Below, in pieces: positions 37,719 through 50,649 of a DNA stretch of 64,000 nucleotides. The notes under the pieces were generated by a model. That model was not told where the DNA came from, did no database searches, and saw only the letters and a program-made list of their open reading frames with translations. Made by a program: the position numbers and the translations under genes. Position 1 is the first letter of the stretch. Each line of letters begins with the position of its first letter. Origin of the DNA: Ramazzottius varieornatus (taxonomy: Eukaryota; Tardigrada; Eutardigrada; Parachela; Ramazzottiidae); NCBI GenBank assembly GCA_001949185.1, contig BDGG01000002.1, forward strand, positions 4,454,448 through 4,518,447, read 5' to 3'.

Positions 37719-39166
37719 TTATACATTGTAGTTAGTACACCATGAAAGGTTACTCGTCAACCTCGCTTCGCTGTTACTTTCTTCCGCATGACGCAGGCAC
37801 GAAGGACCAAGTGGGAGGGGGAGAGGGTCTGGCAAGTGGACTAAGAGGCAGGTTGGTAGTCATCTCAATCGTCCTCCCACGGGTCTCAGACCGTGTTCTG
37901 AAGTTGGATGCGGCTGGGCGGCGAACTCAGCGCTCGCCGACGAGAAGTCCATGCATATTGCAGTTGTCCCTTCTGTCTTTAGGACGGACCGTGAGAATAT
38001 CGCAAGTTATTTATTTGGAAGCTTTACTGCCACAGCAAGTAGAAAAATGAAGTTTCGAATTTGACAAAAGGTAGAGAAGAGGACAGAAAACTAGAAAAGT
38101 GTGCACACCTATTGCCTGATACATTACAGATAAAAAATGCTTCATGTACGCTGTCACAGCAAGCAGTTATTGCTATATAAAATACCTTCTCGATAACAAC
38201 AGCCAACCCTAGCCAGCTACCGCAGGCAAAGTGGTTAGAAAACGTAGAAGAGCTCTTGACAATAGTATAAAACTAGACAGTGACACTTCTCAGATGATCG
38301 GGAGACTCTATAGTAGGAGGAAGAAGGCCGAGGTGCGCCACTCGCTCGTGGAGTAAAAATATGCTGTATAGGGCGTGTGTTGAATCGTGGAGGTTCGTGG
38401 AGGGTTCCCCAACGCGGACCATTGTCATGACTAGATGCTCTCCTCGTTGTTCGGATTACAATATGCTGAAAACAACTTAACACGGAAGACATGGAACCAA
38501 GGGAACTCAAAGGTACAGACGGAAATAAAATCTTTATAAGGAAGAGCAACCAAAAAACAAAAATATATTCATCACTCTGTAAAATGTCTATCAAAAGATT
38601 CACACTGAAAAAGTATCAACGTTGCCAGAACTAAAAAACTGAACAAGAAAGCAAAAAATGGCAGGCAAACAAAATAGAAATTTTTGACAGAAAAAATGCT
38701 GGTGGATTGATATACGTCTTGTAAACACATTGGCAATCAGGATAGAAAAGAACCGGTATATGAAAAAGGCCAATACCAAAAAAGAAGTTCTCTGTAGAAA
38801 AGAAGTGTTCTGAAGGAGGTAAAATGAGATGAGGGGCTCCTCCGTCCACGATTAGGGGAGCTCCAAGGGCGATGAGTAGTCCATATGATTAAGACTGGAA
38901 CCGGTTAAAAGTGGTATAAAGGGAATGCCATCAAAACCACACAGCGAGAAGTAATTGCGGGAACGGTCGAGCTTGGTAGAAGGGTAGCAGCGGGGCAAAG
39001 CCGGAGGTTTCTTGAAGAGGACACGCGCACAATACAGCAGAAAAAGGCTTTGGCAGAGAATTAAAGATTCAGCACGATTCCGGAAGAGAAGTTATTGCAG
39101 AAGAAGACACGAAGATTTCAGCGGGGCTCCATCGGTCCGTAATTCACACTACAGAGGGCGCTTTTC
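37719..39166. other. 3' flank of the CPEB gene, no gene recognised
   Basis: It holds the presumed 3' UTR of the minus-strand CPEB gene and AT-rich sequence. No open frame with a known motif was seen on either strand. Confidence 0.4.
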
Positions 39167-42100
39167 TCACCAACGCATGGCGGCGGGTCGTGAACGGTCG
39201 ACACTGCTCTCTTTGGTCACGGGCCGATGGCTTTCCTTTCCGGGAGAGGCGTGGTATGGTGTCCAGCAGTGCTCGCACAGGTACGCCAGGCATCCCACCT
39301 GCGAACAGAAGAGTGGCGCGCTGCGTCCGCTGCACTTCATTCCGTTGCAGTAGTCACAAGTTTGATCGTCCAAAACGTAGGGCTTCAGCTCCACCTACAG
39401 TTAAACCCAGGTAATGGAATAGCCGCAATTAATTTGGTTAGTCTTTCACGTACTCGTTTGTCGATCTCGCCATTCTGGAGCTGCACAAATCGCGCGTTGA
39501 TGGCCGCGATGTAACTCTGCTGGTTACTGAAGGTAATCCTTCCGGCTCCTTTGGGGTACTTCAGCTCGGAGTCGACGTCGATTCCAGCATAGGCAACATA
39601 GCCGAAGCGCTGGTTCATTAGCATAGCCAGCTCATCTGCAGATCAAGCAAAAATATGATGATAATCTATCAAGGTCTTCACATTGAACGTGTAACTACGA
39701 ACTCACGGGCTCGCAGAGGACGAGGCACTCCGCCAACGAAGACCGTCAAGCGTGGATCAAGCTTGCTGTGCGAATCCAGATAGAATTCGTTGTCCGTCAG
39801 GCGCCATGGTCGAACTTGAACCTACATTGGAAAACGAGGTGTGCTTCAGTCCAATGCAGAATAGTTCCAAAACTTCACGGTACTTCCGGACAATAACCTT
39901 ACAGCTTTGTCTTTGTTGGTTGGGCTCGAGACGTAAAAATACATCTTGTCTCCCTCCTGGACCGACGCATCCATCAAACTCTGGACGGAAGTCTCGTCTT
40001 GGAACAGCAAGAAAGCGTACCCTGAAAGTGTGCGGTATTATCATAACAAGTACTTTCTTTTAGACAGTTTCCATCAGACATACAGTACCTTTTGGTGGGA
40101 AATATGACTTGCTTTCCGCCTTGTGTGGCCAGTCGACGATCAAAGGACCAAAGTGTCGGAAGCTGGCTGTAATTTCGTCTGTGGAAAGATGGAACATTCT
40201 AAGTCAACAAACAATGGGTGAAATGCAACACTAAGCAAACCTTCGTCAATATCCGGCGGAAGACCTCCGACGAAGACTTTTCGCGAGTAAACTTGCGTGC
40301 CGAAATCCGAGCTGCTAGAGTGGGTTCGCAGAGACGAGACCCGCGATGACAGTGGCGACATGGAAGTAGGCACCATCTGGTCGAATGGGTCGACAAGGCC
40401 ATCATTGAACAGCCGGGAAGAATCGTATGTTCCGAAGTTTCCGAAGAAGCTTTTTCCTACAGAATCTGACTTGTTAACATGTCAAATTCGCGCTTTGATT
40501 TTCTCCAGTATTCTTTCAGAGTATTCTGGGCCAGTTTTTTAGGCCTTCGGTAGGTTCTTCCGTATCCTACTATTCTGCAGAATATGCCCACGCTACTGAA
40601 ATTATGGAGCAATTTCGAAGGTTTCTGGGACCGACGAAGGACCATCGATCTTCGAGAGGAAAACAGCCCATCATGAATCGATTCTAGGAAGCACTTTCCC
40701 CACTTGAGCGCTACATTAGTTCTGACCGATCACTGAATTGACAGGCTTTTGTATGCGGAAAAAAAATTGGCTGTCCACCGAGTGCGTTACATAACGAGCG
40801 ATTGGGGTCGCACTTTTGTAAGGATGACAGGAAGACTAATGCAGCGCATAAAGCGCAATCGACCAGCACTTCTGTTGCGTTCTCAAATGATGTGGCTCGA
40901 TCTGGTATCGACCCTCCTCCGCCACGCCGATCGTCTCCAAAATAATTGGCCTTCTTCCACAAAAGTGCTCCTATATAAAGCATCTGGCATGGTCCCTTGT
41001 GACGTGGGTCTTTGGGTCTTCCAGATGCCGAAAGGCGGCATCCATAACGAGTGCTCGGAAAAACGCCCTCACGCACGCGCTCTGTTCGCCGAAGGGGTCG
41101 ACTAATTATACTTCTCACTGATTAGCAAATCAATCGATACGTTCTGCCCCATTATTACATGGTCCACTTTAACGTTATGAACACGTTGTGTCAGAAATGA
41201 CTGTGGCGGTGAAAAGGGAGCCTAGTGCCAGCCTTAATAGCTGGAGTTATCGTCGAACCAGCACTACGCGTTTCATGCGGACAATATCCTACTGATTAGC
41301 TGCGGACTGACTATTTCAAAGCTCAAAGGAGCTGTCCTATAGGTAGACACAACAAAGCGAATTCTGGCATGTGAATCTTAATTTCGAAGGCCTTTCCAGG
41401 GGGTCCGGAGGACTTGGGAAACCTTCGACCGTTTCCGGCAACGGAAATTCTAGATTTAGTCTTACTATGGATCTTCCTCTGTAGATCGATAAGCAAAATT
41501 CTCCCGTATCGAACCATCGAGGCACCGAGATTACACAATTACCTAATCAATACAATTATCATTTGTTGCATTGGTGCATGAAGGACTGATGCTGAGGGAC
41601 GAAAAGTAGTCCTTTCAGCGCACTCCGGAAAGGGAAGTTGTGGTAACGCCCAGGCGAGGTTTGGGAAGGAAGTGATGACACAAGCGACTTTTGTCAAACT
41701 AGTACTCAAAAGATTATCGCATGCTTCTGAATTCAGTCCGTAATGAACAACGAGCAGGGACTTCCGGCTCGGCGCGACCAGGACCTTGCTTTGTGTTTGC
41801 GCTGTACAGGGTTCTTCGATATTTGGTTCTTCATGCACGTCATCTTTGTTCAATGTGTCGTAATAGTTGCCACAGTCGATTGATCTTCCCGAGCATGAAT
41901 ATATTGTGCTTCAATCACAAAGGCTTTCTGCGTGCCTCGAAAAAAATCTTTCTCTGTCAGCTGTGTTCTCGACTGCTGGATCTGTGTCAATAGAGAGCAG
42001 TCTATTGATGGATCTCGGCTTGATGATTATTTGCCGAGGAGCATGAAGGATCGACTAGCTGAACAAACTTGCGCATACGTAATCAAACGATTTTTCTTCC

Positions 42101-43681
42101 TCCCATTTGAAGACCACTTACGACGCAGATAAGAGCCTTCTTATCGCACGCGCTCCTTCAAGGAACGCGCTAATCTATCAGACCTTCGTAGCTACTGAGA
42201 GCGTTAGTGTTGTAGATGCTGAAAAGCTCCCAGATAATCTGATATCATTCAGCCACACAAAACCCGAAGAAAAAAGAAGCAGAATTTTCATGAAGACCTC
42301 AACGGAAGCGGAATTGGTAGCCACTTCCCGGTACTGCCTGCAGAAATTCGGTTCAAACAAAACTTTCCAGTCGAAAACTCTATATCGGGTACGGTTGCCA
42401 TTTTGGCGAATGGCGTAATATAGACATGCGATATAAACAAGTCCGGGTTAATTTACAGTACGGGAACTCGACAGGCGTTCTAGAGACGGATCCGACTTGG
42501 CAGACATTCATGCTTGATTGAATGGCAAATCCAGGGATTACATTTTCGCATGACATATACTGTACTATTTTTTCTGATGTCAACAACACGTGAAGATCCG
42601 TAACACTGCCAATATTATTGTAGCTCTGAAATACCAACAGCTGTTGCCTTAATTGACACTGTGGTAACTGTGGTTTGCGCTGAGCTTTTCACTTAATCCA
42701 TGCCCTATACTCTTCAAATGCACTAATTATAGCGCCGAAAACGATCACTTTTGAGCGAAACTTGTTTTGTACTAGTGTCCTATAAAAAGGGCTTGTCTTG
42801 CTGGTAATTAGCCGAGGAATCGGAAGGAGGCTGCCCGAAGAAATGGTAAACCGCGTTCTGTCTCGCAAACATCCGTGAAATGACTGGGCCTGGGTTCTAA
42901 GTGCATCGTTAAGCTTGCGCAGAAACCACAAAATCGCTTTACCTTCTCGCCTGGGGACCTATGAATCAGTGTCATGTTTCCAGGTAGGTAAAAAATTTTG
43001 CTTGTCAGCTCGTTCGTCTTCATGAAGGCTGGATGTTTCCAACCTTCGAATATTTTCTCACCAAGACCTGCCGCTAGAAGGCGCTTTCGACTATTAGTGT
43101 TATCATCCTTGTTCAGTGAACTGAATACTTTCTATCTGCTGGCTGGGTCTTACCTTTTGCGGCGTCGTCACCCCATCCATTGATCCTCATCATGTCCAAC
43201 AGTTGTGGTTCCATCGAGTATTTCATTGTGTCCAGACCATTGAGTCCCCCGGTTCCACTGCGCGAGTGATAGCAGTCCTGCATCTTCAAAGGAAAATCCA
43301 CAATTAGATCTACGTCTCAAGCCAGCAAACCACAATCTGTATGAGCAGTCCTGACAATTTTACAAAGTGTCAGTGAAAAATAGCACAAGGCTCGAGTAAG
43401 GCTAATACAGCCATATCGTAACTGCACGAGCACCCTCGTCAATCTTGAGCTACTTGCATTCTGGTAGGAGCTACACGCTGATCGGTTTACCTCCCGCGTT
43501 AATTACTAGTAACCTCATGCTTCACTGAATTCCTCAACACGCAGCCTTGGAAAAACAGCAAACAAGATGGAAATACTCTAATCCGACTCACGTGGCTCTC
43601 TTTTGCCCATTTTCCGAAATACCCTGACCAGTCCTGTGCTGTAAACGCGGCAACCTCCGCCACTTCCTTGTTCAAATGCAT
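39167..43681 (-). CDS. orb2: Orb2/CPEB2-4-type mRNA-binding translational regulator
   Basis: Cytoplasmic polyadenylation element-binding protein that controls translation of germline and synaptic mRNAs. Eight exons fit in phase: 43681-43592, 43283-43154, 40456-40241, 40178-40089, 40021-39903, 39821-39707, 39635-39454, 39394-39167; 389 residues if the ATG at 43681 is used. Residues about 40-75 contain a LLDMMRINGW segment like the LIDIMR block of vertebrate CPEB4. RRM1 follows YSRKVFVGGLPPDIDE and includes ITASFRHFGPLIVDWPHK and KGYAFLLFQ. RRM2 starts RLTVFVGGVPRPLRA, with KYPKGAGRITFSNQQSYIAA. A CPEB ZZ zinc-binding domain closes it (CDYCNGMKC, CSQVGCLAYLCEHCW, HASPGKESH). These motifs mark the CPEB2-4/Orb2 group over CPEB1/Orb. 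A 2.7 kb intron separates exons 2 and 3. Joins of the first two exons are splice- and phase-consistent but less certain. Confidence 0.9.
40457..43153. other. 2.7 kb intron of the CPEB gene
   Basis: No other gene is recognised inside it. Plus- and minus-strand open frames at 40711-41118 overlap each other, have no known motif and are probably chance. No MITE copy was seen here. Confidence 0.4.
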
Positions 43682-46600
43682 AGCTGCTGGAATTTTTACA
43701 TATGTTTAGAAGTTTTGATACGACAGAATTCAGCTTGGTCGACACAGTGAAGCTACCGGCTTGGTATAGTGAGATGGTTGCTGCTCGACCACTGGTGAGT
43801 TAAACATAACGAATGTTGGGCAGATCGGATATTAACCGTCACGCGTATTCATATCTACCCTTTAATAATCGACGCTTGTGAGCTTTTACGCTCTCGAAGA
43901 TGGGGCGAAAGTAAGTCAACTGCAAAGTGAAGCGTCTAAATATGGACCATGGTCACTCATCAATTGCATGAATGCATGCAAATATGAATCGTGTCAATAG
44001 CGGCTAGTTATCTCGTATATGCGACTCCCACGCTACATCCCTCCTTTCTTTGCCTTCTGCTTCCCTGGTCCATGGGTGACTACAGCCTATGCATGCAGCT
44101 TCCGGAATATCATATACCACCCAGCCCATCATTGATAGTGTGTGTGTTCCCTCGATGGATGCGATCGTGCCGAAAGAAAAATCATATCCTGCAAACACGC
44201 AGGGATGCGTGAATTAATGAGCTTTAACAGTTGCCGATACTGCCTTGTAAAAGAAGAGTGCTTTCAGGCACATCCAGGCTACGCACTGACGACATCCAGA
44301 AAGGATAGACTATACACACAGAGAGCCTTTCTACTTTGACGCAAGATATGGATTTTACATTGATCAACAGCATTGATTTCGACGACAGTTCAATCGACTC
44401 CTAGCTGTTACGCGGACACTACCAGAGAATGGACATGCCCCTTTGTTCCTGTAAGTTTCTTACAGCATGTGTTGAAGTGGAAGATGCGCTGTTGCAAAAC
44501 CCAGGCGTTTTAATTTCACGCTGCATTTAGGCAAAGCTCATCGGAAGCCTCCATTGCACTTGTCAGCCATCAGCGGCCTTCCCTTTTCCTCTAAGCCGCC
44601 CTTATGCAACAGGAACCTCTCGCCTACCACAACAACGCGGTAATACGGAACGAACACCCAACAGATTTTTTCCATGCGGTGATTTCTGCTGATAAAACAG
44701 GCAAAGAAAAATGACAGGAAAATTGCTTCTGACTTTTTTCTAGTGGCGTACAAGGACCAAGGCGGCAAATGAAATGTACATTTTAATGGGGCAAATCTAA
44801 CTGTTGTCGAAGCGAACGGCTGACACCCAATCTTGGCCTCTTGGGAACTGGCGCACTGCGTGTCGTCAGTCAAGCTGGAGGAAGAAAAGGAGCAGCTGAT
44901 GGAGGAGCAAAGCAAGCGAGCTTCTGGAAGGAAATCTGCTCTATTCCATCCTTTCATTCGCCCATCCAAGCATTCATGCATTTATCCACCTAACGACGGC
45001 AGCCTGATCACTCGTCCATATTAATACTTGCAACTCGACCTTATCAACCTCGCCATATTTCCTTCTTCCATAGCGCACAGCATGCCGGCATATCGAGCGA
45101 AATATGGGCAGACGTTCAAGCCTCATAAGCGAGTCCGAAAACAGGGTAGAAGGAAGACCAGGTGGTCAAGGTGTGCCTCCATCGACTTTGAAGATCAATG
45201 GCCATCTGTAAAGTCTTCATTGAGGAAGGCCGGACGAACAGTTGAAGATAGGAAGGAAGGAACGGCTGTCCATGCTGGCGTTTACGGACAGTTGTAAATC
45301 GTCATGTTTAGTCAAACATAATTTGGGCTTTTGGGCACCATTATCAACACGCCGTGGTGGTCATTGGAGACTACGGTCGACCAACACCAAGTCAGCAACA
45401 GCTGGTGAGTCGCGTGCCACAACAGATGACTTGCTCAGCCATCGATTGCCAATCAATGGAAGCATAAACGGATGCCTGCCAGGATCAGACTAATTATAAG
45501 CCTGCTGTACACAACCAACTTATTATGGCAGCCAGTTGAAATGTCCTGCAAAAGTGTCATGACATAGGCAAGAACCAAGATGGGACATGCAAGCAAAAAA
45601 GTCTCAAACGAATCCATAGTTCTTCCGCCATCAATCAAGCGAATGGATCGCCGTTTCTCACTTCCGAGTTCTTTATGAGTACTCAAAACTCTGTCAATCA
45701 GTCATTCTGGCCATCGTCACCTAACTCGTGTCATGCTGTGAACTAATGTAGTTTGCCGAGTTGTTGTCTCCTTCCGAAATTAGTGGTGTGACCACTGTTA
45801 TATGGTAATGTATGCAGCCCCGTGTTGTTGTTTACGCACGGGCTAAACGGTTACGGAAAACAGGGTGGAAAATTCCGCCCAAAGTCACGAGTACTCTGCG
45901 TAGCAGCAAAGAACCGGGTTCGCGGTTTTCCGAGTAGGAAGCAAGGTTTGCGGTCTGTCATCACCGACGCCATCCGACTGCCAAAGGGAGAAATGCCGTT
46001 CAGCCAGACGGAAGTGGTTTTCCGGTCTTCCATCGGTACTACTGTTCAAGTAGCGACCTTTGGAAGTGTGGGTAAGAGCAAATTACCCACCACATACTCG
46101 TAATCAAAGGCACCAAAACAGGATGTTGTGTCAATACCAATCAGAGATGGTTACACAGCACTTTCTAACCGCATGGAAGAAGGCCGGTGGTAACTTTCGA
46201 ACAAGGCGCAGTACTAAACGTCTTTTTGGTTACTTCGAGGTCCACATACGCGAACTCGATCCGATCAATAATCTTAAAGTCAATTGGCCCCTAAAACTGA
46301 TTGCTCTTTCAGTACAATCCCGCTTTCAAGTCGTTAATTGCATTAGGTGAAATAAAAGCAGCACAAGACACTTTGGAGTAAAGACTGCCGCGTGCTGTGA
46401 ATCTCGACAAAAAATAAATAAAGATTACGAGAGTGGAGTATGATCACCAGAAATCCCGTATTTCCTAGGACGCTTGAGTTCACATGCCGGTCTAAGAATT
46501 CATCTTAATCAATCTTGTGATGATTCCAAGAGCAGACCATCTGAACATAAGTTTGGCTAATTTCGGTTGGCCAAAAAGCCGAGACGAACGCCTTTCCGGT

Positions 46601-49338
46601 AGAGATCCTAATTGATTTTGTTGCGATATAAGCTTTTCTCAGAGATGACTTGTTATGGACAAATCGAAGATCTCTCGTGACACCCATCTGCGCCAGATAT
46701 ATTCCACCCCATGCTGCGGTATTTTTCGATAATGCAAGCGTATCGTCGTTGACGTCGGAAGCACCAGCCTAATGTACACACAGCCTGGATATTGCATACG
46801 GCAATCGAAGCAGTGTTTCTGTACGCAGCTGACGTTATTTTATGTTGGGAAGGAGTCTTGGACGGAGAAAAACTGCTGTCGTAGCGGAAGTTTGTGTTTC
46901 ACGTCATGTCACTTTTCACATAGGATCAGCACTTATTATATCATCCCCGCCAGCGATCAATCTGACAGCCAATTTTCCCAAGGACAACGAGACCTGATTA
47001 CGCTATAGCCCAGACAACAACGCATTCCCTTACACCATGAAACAACGTCCCCCTTTCTTCCCATTTTCTTCGATTAGGGAAAAGTATCACTTTAAATTCT
47101 GCTTGACTTTCTCGGAAAAGGGGTCGATGCAGTAACGTGGAAGACTACTTTCTTTATGTGTCGTAATGCTGAGCTCTACTCGCATCGACCCGTTTACTCC
47201 CACGATATCTCGCTTTGGCATCATGCACCGCGCGCGTTGGTCTTCCGTAAGTAGGGAGCGGAAGCCAAAAGGCTGGCAAGATGGAAAGTTTAGCTCAAGA
47301 TCTTTGCTATAAGTAGATCTGTCAAATCAGCGTGAAAATGTCATCACAACATGGGTTACCAAATTTGTACCCAACTGCCTGATCATTTCCTAATCAGCAA
47401 GCAGGCACCATGCAAGAGGCAGACGCACAACAGAAGCACTGCTTTCCTTTGCCTTCTTCCTTACGCAATTTTCCAAAGTGGTCAGACGAAACCGCAGGGA
47501 CGAAATTAACATCTTGTAGAGTGCCTAAGCCAAGATCAACCCTTTCATCACGTGGAGATGCTACAGCTGGTGCCTTTGACAAGTAACCAGCCATGTTCGT
47601 ACTTTGTCAGCTGTGTTCCCACCAGTGCCACGCCCTTCTCTCTGTGCGAGAAAAGACAATCAATCAAGCATACCAAGCCAGCTGTCCTTGGCAATCTTCT
47701 ACGGTCATACGACATATCTCGGCACTTACGCGAAGGAAAATAATCTATATCCGTTATAACTAGAAAACAGAAGAAACGATGGCTGGATTTGGGCACCTGT
47801 CAACAGACTAGATCACCTGCGAAGCCTCCACAAAGAAATGTTATAAAGCTGTCGCGACATGGAAGAAGGCTGAATAGAGCAGAATATTGCCGGGCCACAG
47901 TGACACTGTCACCGCCAGCAACAGCGCCTGTCGTTATCGAAGGAAAATATTATGAAGGAAGCTACTTGGCAATGGGCATTTTTATTTATTTGCTTAAGTG
48001 CTTGTTCAGTTAAAAATTAAGTGAGCTGTGGTGAATGGCGGCCATTTAATCGAAATATTCGCTAAGCTTCTTCAACACGCTGCGAAGGCTGCCATTTCCA
48101 ACGTTGACGCTGTCGCCGCCGAAATCGACCGTAGGGTGCTTTTAATCGACATTATTGCTGCTCCTTCCTTCAGCAAAGCCAGCCAGCAATATTTCGCCAT
48201 TATTCAACAGCACCGCTAATATTGCTTACTCTAGCATGCATTGAAATACATATCGACCTGCACTATGGTCAACGTTGCGGTTCCTGACGAAGAAAATATT
48301 CATCCTGGTGTGACGACAGTAGCTGCTGAGCAAATTTACCTCCAGCCCAAGGTGGTCGCCACTCTTTCGTTATCTGCACTGCATTCATACAAATTTTGAA
48401 CTACACCGAAAAGTCCGCAACCAAGACGACGACGTTGTCTTTGGACTGTAAAATCAATAATGTGCCTACTACGCTTCCTTTCCTGGGAACCGATTGCAAA
48501 GTGTGTGAACTTTGCTGTCGCTGCTTGATTACACTAAATGATAAACGCTATAGACACATATCAAATAAGTAATCTGGCCACATGTATTGCACCATACCAG
48601 TTCCTGTTTTTTCTTCTTTGTCGGTAAACCAGAAACCTTTGCGATATTGTACACTCCATCAAGGCATCAACCGTTATAAAGTCCAAGTCTTCCTGGCCAA
48701 AACAAGTCATAACTCTTGCCAGCTAATCTTGTCATTCCTTGACCGATGGTTAACTCTTGTCCTGTCGAACTCTCTCTCCTCGCCAGATGCCTTTTACGAC
48801 ATCGACACACAGTTGTAAAGTTGAAAGTTGGGCGCGAGCTTCTCAATTCTTACCGGCTGGCTTCCGTCTTACTTGATTTCACTTCGTTAAGCAGTCGCTG
48901 ACATAACCAGAACACTATCTTAGTGGCCAATTTTACAGCTTTCACCGCAGTTAAGCCACCTGATCTTGAAAACGATTACTTTCTGCTGCTTCACTTCTGT
49001 TGGCTACCTTTTGTGGTTATATAGTCAACACCTCGAACCACCATACTCATCAGCGCTACCTTTGCCAACATCTCGTGGTACACACCATAGAGTTCCCTGC
49101 ACTTGGCTCCTCACAAAGCGCGCTTACATCACAGATGAAGACACACACACTTCCTGCTGAATTCAACCCATCAATTCCCCAAAACTAATACTTTCCTAAA
49201 AAGTGAGGAAATATAAGCAAGCTACTGTTTATATGGTATCTTGAAAAGACAAAGCAAACCCTGACTGCAATTTCCCGCCTGTAGTTCGCATCAGCCGCCC
49301 TTTTGCCACAGAGTGTCATTCACTAATAAGGCACTCAC
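43682..49338. other. 5.7 kb without recognised exons
   Basis: If the 49339-50526 exon belongs to the CPEB gene this is mostly intron. A 147-codon minus-strand open frame at 44538-44981 has no recognisable motif and no supporting splice context. No known repeats were identified. Confidence 0.35.
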
Positions 49339-50526
49339 CTGATCGTAGCCGTTCAACGTGGTGGCAGAGTCCATGTTCCATCCGCAGCAGTAATTAGCAT
49401 CGTTTGGTGGCGGGGTGTAAAAGCCATTGTAGGTTGTGGAGCCATCAATGAAGGTGCCCATCGTGTGTGCCGACGATGGCTGTTGATGATTGTTGGCATT
49501 ATGTCGATGGTGCAAATGCCCATTAACAGGATGGGATGCACTACGTCGATAAGCTTGATGCTGCCGATGTTGCTGCTGATAGTTTGTCGCCGAGGAAGAA
49601 TTAGCGGGATGACGGTAATAATGATTATGCAGGGAAGAGCCACCATGTTGCTGACAACAGAGTCCGCTGGTTGCGTTCATTGCCGTATCCGCCATTGTGG
49701 CTGACGTGTTGGTGGACGAGGCTGCAAAGGCACTCGGCGATAATTGCTTTCGATTGATTGGAGACACCGAACCGCTACTAAATGCGGAGGAGTTTGATGG
49801 CGCAGAACGACGATTAGCCGAAGTGGTGGAAGTGGCGCTAACGTTTCCCCATGTTGAAAAGGGATTAGGCGAGCCAATGAAATGCGCCAGATTTGTCTCT
49901 GAATTGCTAGGGCTTAACGAGGGAGATAGATCGGACATGAAGGGTGAGGCCCACGTCGACGAGGCACTTCCCGGTGGTTTCAGATGATTACCTTTCGTAC
50001 TGTCCTGCAGGAACCTTCGCTCTTCCTCGGTGGACCCGAAGCAGCCCAGTTCCGTGAAGGACCCTTTCGACCCGGATGACCATACAGAGTCCCCGAAGAA
50101 TCTGGTGCCGAATTCCAGACCGGAAGTCTCCAAGCTGGAAGAGACGCTGGATGTAGAGGTTGCGCCGATGGAGCCACTGTGCGGGCTGGAGGACTCGCGG
50201 CCTGTTCCAGCACCGCTGGTTGTCGAGCCTGAAGCGGATACAGCCATTGATTTTTCCTCATTAATATCTCCAGCCGAGCTAGGTGGAGTGGGAGAGTGCG
50301 GAGCTGCAGCCGTAACACTCGACTCCTTCAAATTCTCCCCCATCGACTGAAGACTGTTGGATCCATTAGTCGTGTGGCTGTTTTCCTTGCTGTCCGACCA
50401 TAAACTGGCTGCCATGATTTCGGGACTTAATTCCAGTAGATGCGAGGCGGTAGAGTACTCGCTGGCACAGGTGAAGTCAAAGGGCGACGAGGAACTATAG
50501 TTCCGAAACGTTGTATCCACGTCCAT
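49339..50526 (-). CDS. Long Ser/Thr/His-rich exon, possibly the Orb2/CPEB amino-terminal exon
   Basis: An open frame of 396 codons from the first ATG (MDVDTTFRNY) to a good donor site (GATCAG|GTGAGT) after NGYDQ. The frame is open further up to about 50649, where a TTTTGTAG acceptor precedes it, so an upstream exon is possible. Composition is disordered: Ser/Thr runs, acidic DINEEK, then SLSPSNSETN, SPNPFSTWGN, SVSPINRKQLSPSAFA and a His/Gln-rich end (YQQQHRQHQAY, GHLHHRHNANNHQQ). CPEB2-4 proteins have a similar long disordered Gln/His/Ser-rich region before RRM1, and the exon lies upstream on the same strand, so linkage is attractive. However the donor is phase 0 while the 43681 exon needs phase 1, so an unseen exon or separate start would be required. 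Coding status is well supported; gene identity is not. Confidence 0.6.
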
Positions 50527-50649
50527 GTCGCTTGGTAAGTTGTGGTGGTACACAAGATCAATCACGCGAAATGGGGGAGACGCCGTTACATTCGCGGGAT
50601 AACGGCTTTGCTGCGAGAGATGGGATACTCCTGGAACAGATGATCTCAA

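Noticed and set aside
40711-41118. Overlapping plus- and minus-strand open frames in the CPEB intron
   Set aside because: They cover each other, have no recognised motif, and neither has splice or start support.
44538-44981. 147-codon minus-strand open frame
   Set aside because: No known motif, no splice-consistent neighbours and an ordinary composition; it could be chance.
49465-50350. Plus-strand open frames of 77-106 codons antisense to the Ser-rich exon
   Set aside because: They are shadows of the biased codon composition of the 396-codon minus-strand exon.
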